DNA of 64,000 nucleotides, from contig CAJMPY010000005.1 in assembly GCA_905215385.1 (NCBI GenBank), positions 1 through 64,000 of the forward strand, given 5' to 3'. A program made the translations under genes and the position numbers. Positions 53,132 through 62,687 of the stretch are shown in pieces (position 1 is the stretch's first letter; every line of letters begins with the position of its first letter). The notes beneath the pieces are model-generated. The model worked only from the letters and a program-made list of their open reading frames with translations, ran no database searches and was not told where the DNA came from. This DNA comes from an uncultured bacterium (GTDB taxonomy: Bacteria; Actinomycetota; Coriobacteriia; Coriobacteriales; Coriobacteriaceae).

Positions 53132-55867
53132 ATGCAGCGCGACGCATCGGACACTCGCGTCAATCCAGACCTCATCCTCAAGGCAATTGAGAAAGACGAG
53201 GTCGCCGATGACGCTCGAACCAGCCGGGGACACCTCAAGATTTTCTTTGGCTACGCTGCTGGTGCAGGCAAAACCTATGCGATGCTTCAAGCCGCCCACG
53301 CCGCCAAGCGGCGAGGTGTCGACGTCGTCGCGGGATACATCGAGCCGCACGAACGTCCGGCAACTGCCCATCTTGCACAAGGGCTTGAGAACGTGCCCTG
53401 TAAACTCATCGAGCACAACGGCATTACGCTCAGCGAGTTCGATCTAGATGCGGCTATCGAACGCGCCCCTCAGCTCATCCTTGTCGACGAGCTCGCCCAT
53501 ACGAATGCGCCGGGGTCTCGCCACGACAAACGCTATCAAGACGTCGAGGAACTTCTACATGCAGGCATCGACGTCTATACGACCGTGAACGTTCAGCATA
53601 TCGAGAGCCTAAACGACATGGTTGCATCCATCACCGGCGTTGTCGTTAGCGAACGAATCCCCGACCGCATCTTCGATGATGCCGACCAGGTCGAGCTCGT
53701 TGACATAGAGCCCGAAGACCTACTTGAGCGCCTTCGCGCCGGCCTCGTCTACCGTCCCGCACAAGCCGAGCGAGCGCAACAGCATTTTTTTACCGTCGAG
53801 AACCTCACCGCACTCCGAGAAATCGCGCTGCGCCGCTGCGCCGATCGCACCGGCCACCTTACAGACGCCGCACGCGTGCTGGGAAACCGTGACTACTACA
53901 CCAGGGAGCGTATCTTAGTCTGTGTCTCCCCGGCGCCGACCAATCCCCGCATCGTCCGTGCCGCCGCACGCATGGCGAAAGCGTTTCGCAGCGAGCTCGT
54001 CGCCCTGTTCGTAGAGAGCCCGCGCACGCAAGCCATGAGCGATGATGAGCGCGCCAAGCTTGCAGCCAATATCGCCCTAGCCGAGCAGCTCGGAGCACAT
54101 ATGGAAACCGTCTATGGCGACGACGTCGCGTTTCAGATCTCCGAGTTCGCGCGCCTGTCGGGTATTTCGAAGATCGTCATGGGGCGCACGGGCGAGCGCA
54201 GCAGCGTCCGTCAGGCCCTCTTCGGCCGCAAATCTCTCGTAGAGCAGCTCATAGCATTCGCCCCGAACCTCGACATTTACATCATTCCAGACCAGTCGAC
54301 TCCGCCCTCCCGGCCCAAAGGACGCCGCCGTGCGCTCGCCCTGCAGCCGCCCAGCAGCCGAGACGTGCTTCGCACGCTGACCCTCTCTCTTGTCGCCACG
54401 GCGATCGGCACGGCTTTCCGCCATCTGGGATTTGCCGATTCCAGCATCATATCCCTCTATATCCTCACGGCCCTGCTGACCGCCGTCACCACGACGGGGC
54501 GTATCTGCACGATCGTATCGAGCGTGCTCTCTGTAGTGCTTTACAACTTCTGCTTCGTCACGCCTCTGTTTTCGCTCGCCAGCTACGACCGAAGCTATCT
54601 GGTCACGTTCGGCATCATGTTCGCTACCGCTATGGTCGCCGGCGAGTTAACTGCGCGCATCGCCGACAACGCCCGTACCTCCGCCGAGAACGCATTCAAA
54701 ACGCGCGTACTCCTCGAAACGAACCAGCTCTTGCAGCAAGCCCATAGCGCGGAGGAGTGCGCCCGCGTCGCCATGAACCAACTCATCAAACTGCTAAAAC
54801 TCGACGTGGTCTTCTACACCGCCGAACACGGCACGCTCGGCAAGACGCTCTATGAGTCCGCTGGCACCGAAAACCGATCCGTGTCGCTGTTCACCGACTA
54901 CGAGCGCGCTGTTGCAACCTGGACCTACACCAACAACAAGCGCGCGGGCGCAAGCACGCGGACCCTGCCCGAGGCGCGCTGCCTCTACCTCGCGGTTCGC
55001 ACCGGCGACAAGGTATTCGGTGTCATCGGCATCGACCTGGAGGGGCGCGAGATCGAAGCCTTCGAGCATTCGATCGTCCTATCTATCGTAGGCGAATGCG
55101 CCTTGGCGCTCGAAAGCGACCGGGCGGCGCAAGAGCGCGAAGAGGCTGCGGTCTTGGCGAAAAACGAGCAGCTGCGCGCCAACCTTTTGCGCTCCATCGG
55201 CCACGATTTGAGGACACCCCTCACGGCTATATCCGGATCTGCGGCAATCCTTCGGAAGGGCGACGAGAAGCTCAGCCTCGAACAACGCTGCGATCTTGCC
55301 GATGCCATCTACGACGACTCCCTCTGGCTTATTGATACCGTGGAGAACCTCCTCGCCATCACACGCGTCGAGGACGGCACCATTCGCCTCAACTTAACAT
55401 CCGAGCTCATCGACGAGGTCATCGAGGCCGCCCTCAGCCATGTCGCCCAAGTATCGCATGGACGCGCCGTCACCATCGAGCACGCTGACGACATCCTGCT
55501 GGTACGCATCGACGTCCATCTCATCATGCAGGTGCTTACGAATCTCATCATGAACGCCTTCAAATACACACCCGAGGACTCGACTGTCACCATCAGCGCA
55601 CGTCGCGAGGGTGCGTTCGTCGTGGTGGACGTCGCAGACGATGGGCCGGGTGTGGCAGACTGCGACAAGCCTCATATCTTTGAGCGCTTCTTTACCTCAA
55701 GCAATACGCGGCCCGTGGATTCGCGTCGAAGCATTGGCCTTGGGCTGTCGCTCTGCCGCTCCATCGTGGAGGCGCATGGCGGCGCCATCGAAGTTCGCGA
55801 CAACCACCCCCATGGGGCCGTCTTCCGTTTTACCCTGCCCGCCGAGGAGATCGAGATTCATGAATAA
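53132..55867 (+). CDS. kdpD: Sensor histidine kinase KdpD
   Basis: 911 residues from ATG 53132 (AAAGG upstream); earlier in-frame starts lack a ribosome site. N-terminal KdpD domain with Walker A GYAAGAGKTYAML (about 39-51) and VDELAHTNAPGSRH, then a universal-stress-protein-like domain, four membrane helices (about 440-520), a GAF-like region, the HisKA motif SIGHDLRTPLTAI with phospho-His, and an HATPase domain (NLIMNAFKYT, DGPGV, SIGLGLSL). It senses low K+ or turgor and phosphorylates KdpE. Divergent from kdpFABC, which it controls. Confidence 0.96.
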   Translation: MQRDASDTRVNPDLILKAIEKDEVADDARTSRGHLKIFFGYAAGAGKTYAMLQAAHAAKRRGVDVVAGYIEPHERPATAHLAQGLENVPCKLIEHNGITLSEFDLDAAIERAPQLILVDELAHTNAPGSRHDKRYQDVEELLHAGIDVYTTVNVQHIESLNDMVASITGVVVSERIPDRIFDDADQVELVDIEPEDLLERLRAGLVYRPAQAERAQQHFFTVENLTALREIALRRCADRTGHLTDAARVLGNRDYYTRERILVCVSPAPTNPRIVRAAARMAKAFRSELVALFVESPRTQAMSDDERAKLAANIALAEQLGAHMETVYGDDVAFQISEFARLSGISKIVMGRTGERSSVRQALFGRKSLVEQLIAFAPNLDIYIIPDQSTPPSRPKGRRRALALQPPSSRDVLRTLTLSLVATAIGTAFRHLGFADSSIISLYILTALLTAVTTTGRICTIVSSVLSVVLYNFCFVTPLFSLASYDRSYLVTFGIMFATAMVAGELTARIADNARTSAENAFKTRVLLETNQLLQQAHSAEECARVAMNQLIKLLKLDVVFYTAEHGTLGKTLYESAGTENRSVSLFTDYERAVATWTYTNNKRAGASTRTLPEARCLYLAVRTGDKVFGVIGIDLEGREIEAFEHSIVLSIVGECALALESDRAAQEREEAAVLAKNEQLRANLLRSIGHDLRTPLTAISGSAAILRKGDEKLSLEQRCDLADAIYDDSLWLIDTVENLLAITRVEDGTIRLNLTSELIDEVIEAALSHVAQVSHGRAVTIEHADDILLVRIDVHLIMQVLTNLIMNAFKYTPEDSTVTISARREGAFVVVDVADDGPGVADCDKPHIFERFFTSSNTRPVDSRRSIGLGLSLCRSIVEAHGGAIEVRDNHPHGAVFRFTLPAEEIEIHE

Positions 55868-56564
55868 TGCCGCTAAGCCACGCATCCTCCTGGTCGAAGA
55901 TGACCTGACCGTTCAAAACCTCGTTTCGACCGCGCTTGACCTCCACGGCTACGTCGTGAGCAAGGTTTGCAACGGCCAGGCCGCCATCATGGATGCGGTG
56001 TCACACGGCCCCAGCCTCATCATGCTCGACCTCGGCCTTCCCGACATTGACGGTATCGAGGTCATCACGAAGATCCGAAGCTGGTCGGCAGTCCCCATTA
56101 TCGTCATTTCGGCGCGCTCCGAAGATTCCGACAAGATTGCAGCACTTGACGCAGGGGCAGACGACTACCTCACCAAGCCCTTTTCTGTGGATGAGTTGCT
56201 CGCGCGCGTCCGTGCGAATTTGAGGCGCTCCTCGATGGCGTCGAGCGAGTCGACAGAAGCGAGCACGTTCGACAACGGTCCGCTGCATATCGACTACGCC
56301 GCGGGATACGCGACGAAAGACGGACGCGAGCTCTCGCTCACCCCAACCGAGTACAAATTGCTCGTCCTTCTGGCGAAAAACGTCGACAAGGTGCTCACCC
56401 ACACCTTCATCACCCGCGAGATATGGGGCACGAGTTGGGACAGCGATCTGGCGAGCCTGCGCGTGTTCATGCGCACCCTGCGCAAGAAGATCGAGGCAGA
56501 CCCCTCTCACCCCAAGATGATTCAGACGCACATGGGTGTCGGGTACCGCATGCAGCGTCTCTAG
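55860..56564 (+). CDS. kdpE: Response regulator KdpE
   Basis: 234 residues. The ATG at 55860 overlaps the kdpD stop by 8 bases. Receiver with VEDD, phospho-Asp in LIMLDLGLPDIDG and Lys in YLTKPF; OmpR winged helix with LTPTEYKLLVLLAKN, VFMRTLRKKIE and MGVGYRMQRL. It activates kdpFABC, probably at the repeats at 53003-53020. A P3 palindrome follows 15 bases after the stop. Confidence 0.96.
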   Translation: MNNAAKPRILLVEDDLTVQNLVSTALDLHGYVVSKVCNGQAAIMDAVSHGPSLIMLDLGLPDIDGIEVITKIRSWSAVPIIVISARSEDSDKIAALDAGADDYLTKPFSVDELLARVRANLRRSSMASSESTEASTFDNGPLHIDYAAGYATKDGRELSLTPTEYKLLVLLAKNVDKVLTHTFITREIWGTSWDSDLASLRVFMRTLRKKIEADPSHPKMIQTHMGVGYRMQRL

Positions 56565-56579
56565 CCCACCCCACAAAAA

Positions 56580-56646
56580 AGTTGCGGTGGAATACGGAGT
56601 AGATAAGGCCTTTGACAGCCAAAACAGTCCGTATTTCACCGCAACT
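56580..56646. repeat. Palindromic element P3, copy 2 (right flank of the kdp locus)
   Basis: Same arms and same asymmetric centre as the copy at 48171, one base different in the centre (GTAGATAAGG versus GTTGATAAGG), same orientation, also preceded by CCCACAAAAA. Confidence 0.85.
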
Positions 56647-56662
56647 GATGGGTGGGATGGAG

Positions 56663-56771
56663 TTAGAGGCCCAGGTAGCTGGTCATGCCTTCGGCGGCGA
56701 GCTTGGCGCCGGCCACGGCATGGACCACGGTGAGCGGGCCGTTGACCACATAGTTAGCGATACCCCAAAAT
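56663..56771 (-). pseudogene. C-terminal remnant of an unidentified gene
   Basis: Minus-strand codons read GIANYVVNGPLTVVHAVAGA then KLAAEGMTSYLGL and TAA. The frame is interrupted by a TGA just upstream (near 56772) and has no start or ribosome site. Codon use is normal for this genome, so this looks like the tail of a deleted gene next to the P3 element. I do not recognise the family. Confidence 0.5.
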
Positions 56772-56810
56772 CACTCTTTAACTCACCGCGCTCGCCCCCA
56801 TATGTGCAAA

Positions 56811-56840
56811 GCGCCCCGCGAACGGATGCTCGCGGGGCGC
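56811..56840 (-). terminator. Terminator of the feo operon
   Basis: GCGCCCCGCG and CGCGGGGCGC arms, 10-base loop, 15 bases past the stop of the Cys-rich protein. T-rich tail is weak. Confidence 0.65.
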
Positions 56841-56855
56841 CTGGATGCCTGGACC

Positions 56856-57056
56856 TTATTTGATACCGCGGCCCAGGTCTTCGGCAATTTTGTCCACGCC
56901 CTTAAGCGCGGCGCAGGTTTTTTTATTGGAACAATGTCCCGTGCAAACGCCACCTTGAGCGCAGTCGGCGCAGGTGCCCTTACGGTAGATGCGCACGCAC
57001 ACGGCGACAAACGCAATGCCGATAACAGCCAGTACAACAATATCGATAGGTGCCAT
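56856..57056 (-). CDS. FeoB-associated Cys-rich membrane protein
   Basis: 66 residues. N-terminal membrane helix (IDIVVLAVIGIAFVAVCVRI) then a Cys cluster GTCADCAQGGVCTGHCSNKK and a further Cys. Proteins of this type follow feoB in many bacteria and are thought to help in iron transfer. AGGAGG lies upstream of the ATG. It is separated from feoB by about 200 bases that hold a P4 element and a terminator, so it may be on its own transcript. Confidence 0.85.
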   Translation of the reverse strand: MAPIDIVVLAVIGIAFVAVCVRIYRKGTCADCAQGGVCTGHCSNKKTCAALKGVDKIAEDLGRGIK

Positions 57057-57104
57057 AGCAAGCCTCCTCTAGTTAACCACCACTTACTTTACCCCATTCT
57101 CCAC

Positions 57105-57157
57105 CTGCCAAAAAGGGACAGGTTTATTTTGGTTGGTTTTATCTGCGGAAACGTCAC
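57105..57157 (+). repeat. Intergenic element P4, copy 2
   Basis: Begins CTGCCAAAAAGGGACAGG and ends AAACGTCAC; 49 of 53 bases match 27525-27577 on the opposite strand. Lies between feoB and the Cys-rich gene. Confidence 0.8.
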
Positions 57158-57203
57158 ATCTTAACTTCTGGAGCAAAGCAATCTGTCCCCCATTGCACCA
57201 AAA

Positions 57204-57232
57204 AGCCCGAGTGTCGCTGGGACACCCGGGCT
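57204..57232 (-). terminator. Terminator of feoB
   Basis: AGCCCGGGTGTC...GACACTCGGGCT hairpin followed by TTTTTGG on the minus strand, about 30 bases past the feoB stop. Confidence 0.85.
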
Positions 57233-57261
57233 CGTGAAAAGGGGCTAATCCTTATTCGGAC

Positions 57262-59589
57262 TTAGGCGGAAACTGCGGCGGAAGCAGTGTTGGTCTCGTC
57301 CTCGTCGGTCCATGCATGCTTGGGCATGGGACGGAAGATCTGGAAGAGCATCGCAGCCAGCAGCACGATGGCCACAACCGTCCAGATACCAAACTGTCCA
57401 AGAACAAGCAGGTTATAGAACTGGTTGATGAACAGGCCGATGACCCAAGCAAAGGCACACTCGTAGCCGATGGCAATCGCGGTCCACTTACCGGAGTTCA
57501 TCTGGTTACGGATGGTGCCGATAGCGGCAAAGCACGGAGCGCACAGCAGGTTGAAGGCACCAAAGGCGACGCAAGCGCCCATGGTCGGGAACATAGCCGC
57601 AAACGCGGTCCACAGGCTCGGGTCGGTCTCGCCGGCGTCGGCAACGGACAGCAGCGAGCCGGCGGTGGCGACAACGTTCTCCTTGGCAACGAGACCCGAG
57701 ACGGTCAGTGCGGTGGCCTGCCAGGTGCTAAAGCCGAGCGGGGCGAAGATCCAAGCGACCAGGTTGCCGAACATGGCAAGCACGGAGTAATCCATGAACT
57801 CCTCGGGGATGCCCTCCATGGAAGGCAGGTAGCCAAAGGCGCCGTTGTAGCTACCAAAGTTGGAGAGGAACCAAACGACGACGGTGGACGCAAAGATGAC
57901 CGTGCCGGCCTTCTTGATAAAGGCGAAGCAGCGCTCCCACACGTGCAGCGCCCAAGAGCGGATCGCCGGGAAGTGGTAGGCAGGAAGCTCCATAACAAAC
58001 GGCGTCGGGCGGCCGGCGAAGAGCTTGGTCTTCTTGAGCATGAGGCCCGAGGCAATGACGGCAAAGACGCCCAGGAAGTAGAAGAGCGGGCTGATCCACG
58101 CAGCAGTGGTAGAAGAGTCGCCAATGATGGAACCCATAAGCAGGGCGATGATCGGCAGCTTGGCGCCGCAAGGGATGAACGTGGTGGTCATGACCGTCAT
58201 GCGGCGGTCCTTCTCGTTCTCGATGGTCTTGGTAGCCATGACGCCGGGGACGCCGCAGCCCGAGGACACGAGCATGGGGATAAAGGACTTACCGGACAGG
58301 CCAAAGCGGCGGAACACGCGGTCCATGATGAAGGCGACGCGGGCCATGTAACCGCAGTCCTCCAAGAAAGACAGCATCACAAAGAGCAGGAACATCTGCG
58401 GGACGAAGCCCATGATGGCGCCGATGCCAGCCACGATGCCGTCGCAGACCAGCGAATCGACGAGGCCACCGTCCTCGGTACCGCCCGCCACGAGAGCGTC
58501 ATGCACCGCGGTGGTGATACCCGGGACATAGGGGCCGTACTGTGCTGGGTCGACCGAGTCGGCGTTGTCGCCCGCAGCCTCAACAGCTGCGTCATAGGCG
58601 TCGCGACCCTGACCGAGCACGTACCAGCCGTCGGTGCCGAAGAGCTGGTCGTTGGTGAAGTCGGTCACCGTACCGCCCAGGGTGGAAACGGCGATGTAGT
58701 ACACGCAGAACATGATGACCACGAAGATCGGCAGGCCCAGGATACGGTTGGTAACCACGCGGTCGATCTTCTCGGAGGTGCTCATCTTGGCCGGAGCCTT
58801 GGTCAGGCACTCGTCGATGATGTGGGCGATCACGCCATAGCGCTCGCCGGTGATGATGGACTCGGCATCGTCGTCGCAATCCTGCTCGCACTGGGCGACC
58901 AACTGCTCCACGCGAGCGGCCTTCTCCTTGGTGAGGTTGATGAGCTTGCAGGCGTCCGCGTCGCGCTCAAACAGCTTGACAGCGTAGTAGCGACGCTTGT
59001 TGGCGGGAACGCTCGCCGGCAGGTTGTTCTCGATGTGGTCCAGAACGTCCTCGATGGAGGAATCGAACTTGTGCTCCGGCACCTGGCCCTTGGAAGCAGC
59101 GGACTTCTTGACCTGCTCGAACAGCTCGTTGATACCCTTGTTCTTAAGGGCCGAGATCATCATGACCGGGCAGCCGAGCTTCTTGGAAAGCTTGTCCGTG
59201 TCGATCTTGTCGCCGTTTTTCTCCACGAGGTCGGCCATGTTGAGGGCCACGACCACGGGTAGGCCGGTCTCGATGACCTGAAGTGCCAGGTACAGATTGC
59301 GCTCAAGGTTGGTCGCGTCGACAACCTGGACGACCACATCGGGCTCGCCGCTCATGAGGTAATCGCGCGAGCACTGCTCCTCGGGGCTGTAGGGGGAAAG
59401 CGAGTAGATGCCGGGGAGGTCCGTAATCGTAACGCTCTTGTCGCTCAGGAGCTTGGCTTCCTTTTTCTCAACCGTGACGCCGGGCCAGTTGCCAACGTAG
59501 CCGTTGGCGCCGGTGATCAGGTTGAAAAGCGTGGTCTTGCCGCAGTTGGGGTTACCCGCCAGCGCGACATGGATCTGAGAATCCGCCAT
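57262..59589 (-). CDS. feoB: Ferrous iron transporter FeoB
   Basis: 775 residues. N-terminal G domain with G1 GNPNCGKTTL (11-20), the G2 region GNWPGVTVEKKE, G3 DLPGIYSL and G4 NMAD, then a GDI-like helical domain and a membrane domain with Gate motifs (CGAKLPIIALLMGS; CAPCFAAIGTIR). It takes up Fe2+. The extended loop near 330-385 is Asp/Gly-rich. Follows the two feoA genes; TTCAATCCTTC region upstream contains a possible iron box at 59665-59684. Confidence 0.97.
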   Translation of the reverse strand: MADSQIHVALAGNPNCGKTTLFNLITGANGYVGNWPGVTVEKKEAKLLSDKSVTITDLPGIYSLSPYSPEEQCSRDYLMSGEPDVVVQVVDATNLERNLYLALQVIETGLPVVVALNMADLVEKNGDKIDTDKLSKKLGCPVMMISALKNKGINELFEQVKKSAASKGQVPEHKFDSSIEDVLDHIENNLPASVPANKRRYYAVKLFERDADACKLINLTKEKAARVEQLVAQCEQDCDDDAESIITGERYGVIAHIIDECLTKAPAKMSTSEKIDRVVTNRILGLPIFVVIMFCVYYIAVSTLGGTVTDFTNDQLFGTDGWYVLGQGRDAYDAAVEAAGDNADSVDPAQYGPYVPGITTAVHDALVAGGTEDGGLVDSLVCDGIVAGIGAIMGFVPQMFLLFVMLSFLEDCGYMARVAFIMDRVFRRFGLSGKSFIPMLVSSGCGVPGVMATKTIENEKDRRMTVMTTTFIPCGAKLPIIALLMGSIIGDSSTTAAWISPLFYFLGVFAVIASGLMLKKTKLFAGRPTPFVMELPAYHFPAIRSWALHVWERCFAFIKKAGTVIFASTVVVWFLSNFGSYNGAFGYLPSMEGIPEEFMDYSVLAMFGNLVAWIFAPLGFSTWQATALTVSGLVAKENVVATAGSLLSVADAGETDPSLWTAFAAMFPTMGACVAFGAFNLLCAPCFAAIGTIRNQMNSGKWTAIAIGYECAFAWVIGLFINQFYNLLVLGQFGIWTVVAIVLLAAMLFQIFRPMPKHAWTDEDETNTASAAVSA

Positions 59590-59664
59590 TCAATCCTTCT
59601 TCCTTGTATGCCCGCGCTGCTTTCTCCGCGCGGGCTGGATATTGTGCTTCAACGTTGCTGCATT

Positions 59665-59684
59665 AAGTTAGAAAAACCTAACTT
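59665..59684 (-). promoter_or_regulatory. DtxR-like inverted repeat before feoB
   Basis: AAGTTAG-aaaaac-CTAACTT: 7-bp arms and a 6-base centre. On the minus strand it reads AAGTTAGGTTTTTCTAACTT, close to the DtxR/IdeR half-site TTAGG plus CTAAC, in the feoA-feoB spacer. Confidence 0.5.
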
Positions 59685-59712
59685 TATCTGCAGAAATATG
59701 TGCCACCGGCCC

Positions 59713-59934
59713 TTACTGGACCTCGACGACGGCAGCCTCCTCCTTGCGGATGGAGAGCTCGTAGCCACGCACGTTGATCTCGACCGGATCTCCGAGCGGT
59801 GCAACCTTTACGACCTTGAACGAAGTGCCCTTGATGAGCCCCAGGTCCATAAGGTGGCGGCGCAGTGCACCCTCACCGTGAAGCTTGACGATGGTGGAGC
59901 TCTCGCCCACCTTAACGTCACCCAACGTCTTCAT
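59713..59934 (-). CDS. feoA: FeoA-family protein (second copy)
   Basis: 73 residues, SH3-like beta barrel of FeoA: TLGDVKVGESSTIVKLHGEG, RRHLMDLGLIKGTSF, then PLGDPVEINVRGYELSIRK. It binds FeoB and may modulate its GTPase. Shorter and more acidic at the C-terminus than the neighbouring copy. Second of two tandem feoA genes before feoB. Confidence 0.92.
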   Translation of the reverse strand: MKTLGDVKVGESSTIVKLHGEGALRRHLMDLGLIKGTSFKVVKVAPLGDPVEINVRGYELSIRKEEAAVVEVQ

Positions 59935-59971
59935 TTACTTGTCCCCCTTTCGGTTTTTTAAATGCTGCGGA

Positions 59972-60214
59972 CTAACTGACGGTCATGATGTGCATGGCAA
60001 CCTTGGAATCGATACCAAAGCGTGCGCCCAGCACCGTGACGATGATATTGGCGCCACTCGAGCTCACCACGTGAATTTCGCTGCCCTCGACAAAGCCGAG
60101 GTCCTTGAGGTGGTGCTTCATATCCTCATTGCCCTTTACACGAGACACGCGCACGGTTTCGCCCGCTTTTACCATCGAAAGCGGCATTGCCGGCATCTGC
60201 GGTCCGCAAGACAT
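59972..60214 (-). CDS. feoA: FeoA-family protein (first copy)
   Basis: 80 residues: MVKAGETVRVSRVKGNEDMK, HHLKDLGFVEGSEIHVVSSS, then GANIIVTVLGARFGIDSKVA. Same fold as the second copy but only modestly similar, so an old duplication. First gene of the feo operon, preceded by long inverted repeats at 60257-60310 that flank its promoter region. Confidence 0.92.
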   Translation of the reverse strand: MSCGPQMPAMPLSMVKAGETVRVSRVKGNEDMKHHLKDLGFVEGSEIHVVSSSGANIIVTVLGARFGIDSKVAMHIMTVS

Positions 60215-60256
60215 GAGTGGCTCCTAACGTCAGTTCGTCCTCAACATCGACGCGGT

Positions 60257-60310
60257 AAAAGTTAACCACATCTATGTTCGCTTTAGTAAACTAGCACGTG
60301 GTTAACTTTT
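60257..60310. promoter_or_regulatory. Paired GTTAAC repeats around the feo promoter
   Basis: AAAAGTTAACCAC (60257-60269) and its exact reverse complement (60298-60310) flank a 28-base AT-rich centre, where a promoter for feoA (minus strand) would sit. Each half is itself a GTTAAC palindrome. Probable metal-responsive operator pair. Confidence 0.55.
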
Positions 60311-60357
60311 TGGAAAGGGTCCCCATTTAGATTCCGAAAAAGTTTCCTATACGAAAC

Positions 60358-60393
60358 AAAAAGGCGCGGCAAAGAGCTGTCCTTTGCCGCGCC
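60358..60393 (-). terminator. Terminator of the HPr-like gene
   Basis: GGCGCGGCAAAG and CTTTGCCGCGCC arms, 7-base loop, followed by TTTTTGTTTC on the minus strand. Confidence 0.85.
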
Positions 60394-60402
60394 CTGTCAT
60401 GC

Positions 60403-60651
60403 TTAGAGCGAGAGGTTTCTGATCGACGTGACGCAGGAAGCCTCGTCTACGCCCGAAATGCGGAAGATGATGTCCTCGCCGCACTCGCCGTAGAGAGCCA
60501 TGAGCCCCATTACATCGCGGCCGTCGGTATGGCGATCGCCGATGCTGACCGATACGTTGCTACGATGCTTGGCAATTATGTCATAGAGCAGCGCAACCGG
60601 GCGGGCATGCAGTCCCAACGGATCTTTAATCGTCTTTGTAAACTCGACCAT
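60403..60651 (-). CDS. HPr-family phosphocarrier protein with Asp46
   Basis: 82 residues from ATG 60651 (GGAGGGG upstream); the longer frame lacks a ribosome site. KDPLGLHARPVALLYD has the active His at position 15. At the regulatory-serine position (46) it has Asp: TDGRDVMGLMALYG. Otherwise the HPr fold is complete. The Asp would mimic permanently phosphorylated Ser46, so it may be a regulatory HPr paralogue rather than the main PTS carrier. No PTS EI or EII genes are next to it. Confidence 0.85.
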   Translation of the reverse strand: MVEFTKTIKDPLGLHARPVALLYDIIAKHRSNVSVSIGDRHTDGRDVMGLMALYGECGEDIIFRISGVDEASCVTSIRNLSL

Positions 60652-60744
60652 GTCCCCTCCCACGGCATCGCACATTCGGCCGGCAAACCCAGCCACGTGG
60701 TAGTTATTGTAGCGTTAGATGCTTGTCGAGAGCTCCTCTGAACA

Positions 60745-60972
60745 CCTCGTGGGCAAAAAGTGGCAAATATGAGTACTGTCACCAATTTAGTAGCAGCAAA
60801 ATCGAGAGCAAATTGCCTACTTTGAGCGATTCGAAGAGGTTGAAAGCCGTCAAACGCCCTTTAAAGGGGGTTATATAAATTGATTTTGAGCCCGTTTTTG
60901 CTCAGAACAGGCCGAATAATATGACACCTCTTTTGCAACAGTACTCATATTTGGCATTTTTTGACCACGGGG
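60745..60972. repeat. 228-bp element with about 35-bp terminal inverted repeats
   Basis: Left arm from 60745 and right arm to 60972 are nearly complementary; the inner 25 bases of each (60755-60779, 60938-60962) match at 23 of 25 positions and contain GGCAAATATGAGTACTGT. The interior is AT-rich and has no gene. It looks like a MITE or other non-autonomous palindromic element. Confidence 0.65.
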
Positions 60973-60996
60973 TCCAAAACCATGCCCCAAAACACA

Positions 60997-61023
60997 AAGG
61001 GGGGCCTCGTAAGGCCCCTCCTT
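60997..61023 (-). terminator. Terminator of the APC permease gene
   Basis: Minus strand AAGGAGGGGCCT-tacg-AGGCCCCCCTT followed by TGTGTTTT, about 45 bases past the permease stop. Confidence 0.75.
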
Positions 61024-61070
61024 AGGAAAGGGAATCGATTTATTCCACAGCCGTAGATTAATCCTAGCCG

Positions 61071-62546
<1,476 letters not shown>

Positions 62547-62610
62547 TCATCCGTTATATCTCATCTAAAACCGTCCGGACTGCAAGCGCAATCGTGGACG
62601 GCGCACCTGC

Positions 62611-62654
62611 TAAGGGGAATGGGGAAAAGGGAGTCAACAAAGCCATCCCCCTTA
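62611..62654 (-). terminator. Hairpin downstream of ebgC
   Basis: TAAGGGGAATGG pairs with CCATCCCCCTTA (11 of 12 positions) around a 20-base loop. No T-tract, so termination is uncertain. Confidence 0.4.
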
Positions 62655-62687
62655 ACGGCGCGAAGCAAACGTCCAAACGGACGAATA

